Origin: DATFTE01 sp963802575
Lineage (GTDB): Bacteria > Acidobacteriota > Terriglobia > Terriglobales > Acidobacteriaceae
DNA length: 64,000 nucleotides
Assembly: GCA_963802575.1 (NCBI GenBank)
Contig: CAWDJF010000001.1
Location: 248,001 to 312,000, forward strand
Direction: 5' to 3'
Shown: positions 60,220 to 64,000 of the stretch, piece by piece
How positions within the stretch are numbered: the stretch's first letter is position 1
Layout of the letters: every line of letters starts with the position of its first letter
Notes under the pieces: generated by a model
Seen by the model: the letters and a program-made list of their open reading frames with translations, nothing else
Databases searched by the model: none
What the model was told of the DNA's origin: nothing
Program-made: the position numbers and the translations under genes

Positions 60220-60648
60220 ATGGCAGTCGCACTCAAACGCGTTTACCAAAAGCCGGCCAAGAGTGATGGAACCCGCGTGCTTGTCGACCGGTTATGGCCC
60301 CGTGGCTTGACTAAGGCAGACGCCGCGCTGGATGCATGGTTGAAGGATCTTGCTCCGTCAGATGCTCTGCGGCAGTGGTTCCATGCGAGTCCCGACGCCT
60401 GGCTGACTTTTCGCAAACGCTATCTGAAAGAATTGACGCGGCCCGAAGCCCACGCGGCGCTCGACGAACTCTACCGTTTCGCCGGCCAGCGTAAACGCCT
60501 CACCCTGGTTTACGCGTCCAAGAACGAAGAGCGTAATAATGCCACCGTGCTGAAAGATCTGTTGGACGGCATGCGCAAACCCCCAACCGGAACGGGACCG
60601 GCGCGTGGAGCGATGCAACGAAAAGTGAGTCAGATGCCGAGAAAATAG
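60220..60648 (+). CDS. DUF488 family protein
   Basis: 142 aa. DUF488 (YeaO-like) pattern: ALKRVYQKPAKSDGTRVLVD RLWPRGLTK (two parts), DLAPSDALRQWFHASPDAWL, FRKRYLKELTRPEAHAALDE and LTLVYASKNEERNNATVLKD. The basic tail (RGAMQRKVSQMPRK) is variable. Role unknown; similar proteins appear near stress or redox genes. Confidence 0.9.
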   Translation: MAVALKRVYQKPAKSDGTRVLVDRLWPRGLTKADAALDAWLKDLAPSDALRQWFHASPDAWLTFRKRYLKELTRPEAHAALDELYRFAGQRKRLTLVYASKNEERNNATVLKDLLDGMRKPPTGTGPARGAMQRKVSQMPRK

Positions 60649-60658
60649 TCGTCAGGGA

Positions 60659-62221
60659 TTACTTCTTCTTGGAACCATCCGTGAGCACCGCTTCTACGAT
60701 ACTGTCAATCGCGTCTGTAATCCGCTTCATTGGAACGTTGGAATTGTTCGACAGGATGGAGAAGGCGACCTGCTCGCCGCGATCGGTCGTCGCGTATCCG
60801 GAGAGAGTCTTCACTCCGCCCAGCGACCCCGTTTTTCCGTAGACCCGCCCTTGCACGGAAACGTTCTTGAAGCGCTCTGAAAGCGAACCATCGACGCCCG
60901 CGAGCGGCAAAGTGTCGCGAAAGCTTCTCCCCCATGGTTGGGTCGACGCGAAACTCAGCAATTGCGCCACGGCGTGAGGCGTGACCAGATTCTGGCGCGA
61001 AAGCCCGGAGCCGTCGTAGAACAGATATTCATCTTTCGAAATACCAGCCTTGTTCAGAAATCCGCGCAGAACTTCCAGGCCGCCCTCGACGTTGCCAGCC
61101 GTTCCCTTTTCGCGTCCCAGCAAGCGCAGCAAGATTTCCGCATGCAGGTTCTGGCTGACCTTGTTAATGACCCGAACATCCTCAATCAAGGGTTTCGAAT
61201 CGTAGCTCGCGAGCACCAGAGGCTGAGTTTGCAGAGCTCGCGAAGGCTCGTCTCCGCCTCGTGAGGGCGCGATTGCAGTAATGGTGACCGTCGAAAGGCT
61301 GGCAAGTTCGGTGTGGCGCGTGCGCTGGTGCCCGTACACAGCGATGCCGCGCGATTCGAGCAATTGACGCAAGAGCGTAGCCGCGAATTCGGCCGGATCT
61401 TCGATGGCCAACGCTTCATTGGCGCCGGCGTCATCAGCCGGCATGTTGCCCCAAAGGGTCAGGGTAGTCGAGCCCGGCTCGCGATTGATATGGATGTCAC
61501 GAGCCGTGCCAGCGGGAGTCGTGATGATGCGATTGTCGATGTGATAGTAATCAGCAAACGGAGTGATGCTGACAAATGCGCGATCTCCGGCGCGATCCGC
61601 TGGGAGCACATTCACAAAGATCACGTTGTCGTTGACGGTCAGCGCCGAAACGGGAGCGCCGTCAGCCCAGACCAGATCGTCCTGGCTCCAGCCTTCCCCG
61701 TAGCGCTCAAAAGCGAAAAAAGAATCGTCGGCGATGATGTCTCCGTCGACGTACTTCACGCCTTTTTGCACCAGCGTATCCGCAAGTTGCTCCAGCACCT
61801 GAATGGGATGGTCGTTGCGCTGCGTATGTAGCGCGTAGGGCAGCTCCCGCCCAGAAAGATTGGGATCGCCTCGGCCGACCAGCACCAGGTCTCCCGTCAG
61901 GCGTCCATGCTTGTCAAGTGTGCCGGAGGTTTCTACCGTGGTGCGGAAACTGTAGTCGGGACCAATGAGCGCGAGCGCCGCGGCCGTGGTGAAGAGTTTG
62001 GTGTTCGATGCGGGAGTGAAAAGCTTGTCTTGGTTGTGGGCATACAGCACCTTGCCCGTGGAAAGCGAGACCACTTCAATGCCCCAAAAACCGCGGGCGA
62101 GGTCGGGCTGAGAAAGCAAAGTTGAGATTTTCGATTCTAGCGAAGTGCGCCCGGCAGCCTGCGCCTGCACTGCCAGGAACAAGCAGAAAATCGCCGCTAG
62201 ATAAGCGCGTTTTCGGCTCAT
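60659..62221 (-). CDS. dacB: D-alanyl-D-alanine carboxypeptidase/endopeptidase (PBP4, DacB type)
   Basis: 520 aa. A low-molecular-mass class C PBP that trims or cleaves peptidoglycan cross-links. The signal peptide ends at AAG around residue 24. Active site: TPASNTKLFTTAAALALIGP (SxxK), EYLFYDGSGLSRQNLVTPHA (SxN) and VYGKTGSLGGVKTLSGYATT (KTG). A large inserted domain between the first two motifs is typical. Stand-alone and divergent from folP. Confidence 0.93.
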   Translation of the reverse strand: MSRKRAYLAAIFCLFLAVQAQAAGRTSLESKISTLLSQPDLARGFWGIEVVSLSTGKVLYAHNQDKLFTPASNTKLFTTAAALALIGPDYSFRTTVETSGTLDKHGRLTGDLVLVGRGDPNLSGRELPYALHTQRNDHPIQVLEQLADTLVQKGVKYVDGDIIADDSFFAFERYGEGWSQDDLVWADGAPVSALTVNDNVIFVNVLPADRAGDRAFVSITPFADYYHIDNRIITTPAGTARDIHINREPGSTTLTLWGNMPADDAGANEALAIEDPAEFAATLLRQLLESRGIAVYGHQRTRHTELASLSTVTITAIAPSRGGDEPSRALQTQPLVLASYDSKPLIEDVRVINKVSQNLHAEILLRLLGREKGTAGNVEGGLEVLRGFLNKAGISKDEYLFYDGSGLSRQNLVTPHAVAQLLSFASTQPWGRSFRDTLPLAGVDGSLSERFKNVSVQGRVYGKTGSLGGVKTLSGYATTDRGEQVAFSILSNNSNVPMKRITDAIDSIVEAVLTDGSKKK

Positions 62222-62315
62222 TGGAATGACTCGATTGTAGCATTGCGCACAACTCTTTCCCTACGCGCACCTACCGAAGGTAACTAGTCGCGCTCGCCGG
62301 GTTTAGAATCGCCGG

Positions 62316-63215
62316 ATGCGCGTCGTCTTTGAATGGAACATCGGCTCGCGGTGCCTGCAACTCGGCAAGCGCACGCTGATCATGGGGATTGTGAATGTCA
62401 CGCCGGATTCTTTTTCGGATGGCGGCCAGCACTTTGATCGAGATCGCGCCGTCGAGCACGGGTTGAAATTGCTGGAGGATGGGGCAGAGATCATCGACGT
62501 CGGGGGAGAATCGACGCGGCCGGGAGCGAAGGTTGCCGCCGGCGAATCTGCGGAGGCCAAGCCAGGGAAGACCGCAGTGTCCGAGAAAGAAGAGTTGGAG
62601 CGCGTGATTCCGGTCATCACTGCTCTGAAAAAGAAGAAACCCGACGCGGTCATTTCCGTCGACACCTACAAGGCGAGTGTCGCGCGAGCGGCGGTGGCGG
62701 CGGGAGCTGAAGTAGTGAACGACGTCAGCGGATTTCGCTGGGATTCGGCGATGAAAAAAACTCTCGCCGACCTGAAGTGCGGAGCGGTGATGATGCACAT
62801 GCGCGGGCGGCCGGAGGAGTGGCGGTCGCTGCCGCCTGTATCGGATATCGTCATGCTCGTTAAACGCGAACTGCGCGAGTGGGTCGACGCCGCTCTCATG
62901 GCCGGAATGAAGCGCGAGCGGATCATGCTTGATCCGGGGTTCGGGTTTGGGAAAAATCTCGAACAAAATTATCCGCTGATGAAAAGGTTCGAAGAATTTC
63001 ACCAGTTGCGATACCCGCTGCTGGCGGGAGTTTCGAGAAAATCGTTTGTCGGCCGAGCATTGGCTCGCAACGGAAAAGATGCGGAACTCTCGGATCGCTT
63101 GTACGGAACGCTAGCCGCCGAGACCACGGCGATTCTCAAGGGCGCTCACGTGATTCGCACGCACGATGTTCGGGCTTGCGCGGATGCGGTGCGGATCGCC
63201 GATTTGCTGGGCTGA
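62316..63215 (+). CDS. folP: Dihydropteroate synthase
   Basis: 299 aa. FolP joins p-aminobenzoate to dihydropterin pyrophosphate. TIM-barrel motifs: TLIMGIVNVTPDSFSDGGQH (pterin binding), EIIDVGGESTRPGAKVAAGE, GAEVVNDVSGFRWDSAMKK, GAVMMHMRGRPEEWRSLPPV and LDPGFGFGKNLEQNYPLMKR. The C-terminus ends DAVRIADLLG. A long N-terminus (FEWNIGSRCLQLGKRTL) is as in many Acidobacteriota members. Confidence 0.96.
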   Translation: MRVVFEWNIGSRCLQLGKRTLIMGIVNVTPDSFSDGGQHFDRDRAVEHGLKLLEDGAEIIDVGGESTRPGAKVAAGESAEAKPGKTAVSEKEELERVIPVITALKKKKPDAVISVDTYKASVARAAVAAGAEVVNDVSGFRWDSAMKKTLADLKCGAVMMHMRGRPEEWRSLPPVSDIVMLVKRELREWVDAALMAGMKRERIMLDPGFGFGKNLEQNYPLMKRFEEFHQLRYPLLAGVSRKSFVGRALARNGKDAELSDRLYGTLAAETTAILKGAHVIRTHDVRACADAVRIADLLG

Positions 63216-63247
63216 AAGACTCTAACCTCAAAGGCCGCGAAACCATC

Positions 63248-64000
63248 TTGTCCGATATCCTCCAGAAACTCATTTCCGATCCGCGGGTGACTGTGCGGCG
63301 CAACGGCCCGACAGATCCCGACGGCACGTGCGTCGTTTACTGGATGCAGCGAGCCCAGCGCGGCACGGATAATCCTGCGCTCGATGTCGCCATCGAAGCC
63401 GCGAATGCGCTGGGTAAGCCAGTGGCCGTGTTCTTCGCTCCCGTCCCGTTTTATCCGCACGCGAATTTGCGGCATTATCGCTTTCTGGCGCAGGGAATTC
63501 CCGACATTGCCGAAGCGCTCGCAAAACGCGACGTGGGTTTTGTGCTGCGACGCTATCCCGATCACAGTCTGCTCAAATTCTGCGAAGAGGTTCGTCCGGC
63601 GCTGGTGGTGGGCGATGAGAATCCGCTACGCGAGACTGAACAGTGGCGGCAGAGTGTGGCCAAACAACTTCGCGTCCCGCTCTGGACCGTCGACGCCGAT
63701 GTGATTGTCCCGTCGAGATTGCTTGAGAAAGAGCAGTACGCCGCCCACGTAATTCGCCCGCGGCTCGAAAAGCAGCTTGAACGGTTCCTGGTGAAACCAG
63801 CCAACCCGGAGGCGCAAATCCCTTGGAAGCCGCCGCGCAATCTGCAAACCCTGCCGCCGGACTTCGATATCACAAAAGGCTGGTCATTGGATCGGACGGT
63901 GGCGCCGGTCGATGCATTGCGCGGAGGGTCACGAGAGGCGTTCAAGCGCCTCGAAGAGTTCGTCAGTAAGAAGCTTAAATATTATGATAAGCAGCGCAAT
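63248..64000 (+). CDS. phr: Class II deoxyribodipyrimidine photolyase, partial
   Basis: 251 codons run to the window edge. The likely start is the TTG at 63248 (LSDILQKLISDPRVTVRRNG) with AAAGG upstream. The N-terminal antenna-type domain shows GTCVVYWMQRAQRGTDNPAL, VAIEAANALGKPVAVFFAPV and YRFLAQGIPDIAEALAKRDV, the class II CPD photolyase pattern. The FAD-binding helical domain is only beginning (REAFKRLEEFVSKKLKYYDK) and lies beyond the window. It repairs cyclobutane pyrimidine dimers using light. Confidence 0.9.
   Translation, partial: MSDILQKLISDPRVTVRRNGPTDPDGTCVVYWMQRAQRGTDNPALDVAIEAANALGKPVAVFFAPVPFYPHANLRHYRFLAQGIPDIAEALAKRDVGFVLRRYPDHSLLKFCEEVRPALVVGDENPLRETEQWRQSVAKQLRVPLWTVDADVIVPSRLLEKEQYAAHVIRPRLEKQLERFLVKPANPEAQIPWKPPRNLQTLPPDFDITKGWSLDRTVAPVDALRGGSREAFKRLEEFVSKKLKYYDKQRN

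Overview
The window reads as a contiguous piece of chromosome from a fairly GC-rich, Gram-negative-type bacterium, most likely an Acidobacteriota member. Support for this is indirect: outer-membrane proteins (OprB-like porin, TonB-dependent receptor, ExbD), M13 peptidase, a DUF374 acyltransferase, many interspersed palindromic repeats (some read in frame inside genes), and gene variants that resemble Koribacter/Terriglobia-type proteins. No rRNA or CRISPR array is present.

Layout. 1-8 kb: a partial gene, exbD, a putative outer-membrane barrel, a membrane protein, two MacB-type ABC permeases (one frameshifted), trmFO (two frameshifts and an in-frame repeat insertion), a GNAT acetyltransferase and an AhpD-like protein. 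8-16 kb: selB, purL, purF, hemL. 16-26 kb: an OprB-type porin, DUF427, a DDAH-like hydrolase, mfd, galU, purE and purD. 25.7-32 kb: mntR, mntH, acnA and a DoxX-like membrane protein. 32.2-34.8 kb: a 2.6-kb IS1595-type element with 36-bp inverted ends, a frameshifted transposase and cargo. The cargo is five small or unknown ORFs, a structured RNA segment and a serine-type class II tRNA whose anticodon is UAU. 34.9-43 kb: a small membrane protein with an XRE regulator, two aminotransferases, hslVU and xseA. 43-46 kb: the cdaA-cdaR-glmM cluster for c-di-AMP and cell-wall precursor synthesis. 46-64 kb: polA, cysteine dioxygenase, DUF1801, queA, class II aldolase, M13 peptidase, a B12-riboswitch-controlled TonB-dependent receptor, a DUF374 acyltransferase, an FNT channel, a Ddn-like protein, a cytochrome c lipoprotein, DUF488, a PBP4-type carboxypeptidase, folP and the start of a class II photolyase.

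Two signals stand out. (1) The IS element carries a tRNA with serine-type architecture but an isoleucine-AUA anticodon. It lies beside a multi-stem RNA that abuts the Shine-Dalgarno of a 23-codon ORF. (2) Three near-identical 16-bp palindromes lie before mntR, mntH and the distant OprB-type porin gene. They define a candidate manganese regulon that would make the porin a manganese-responsive outer-membrane channel.

Several families of palindromic or quasi-tandem repeats fill the intergenic gaps. Members of two families are inserted in frame in purL (both families) and trmFO (one).
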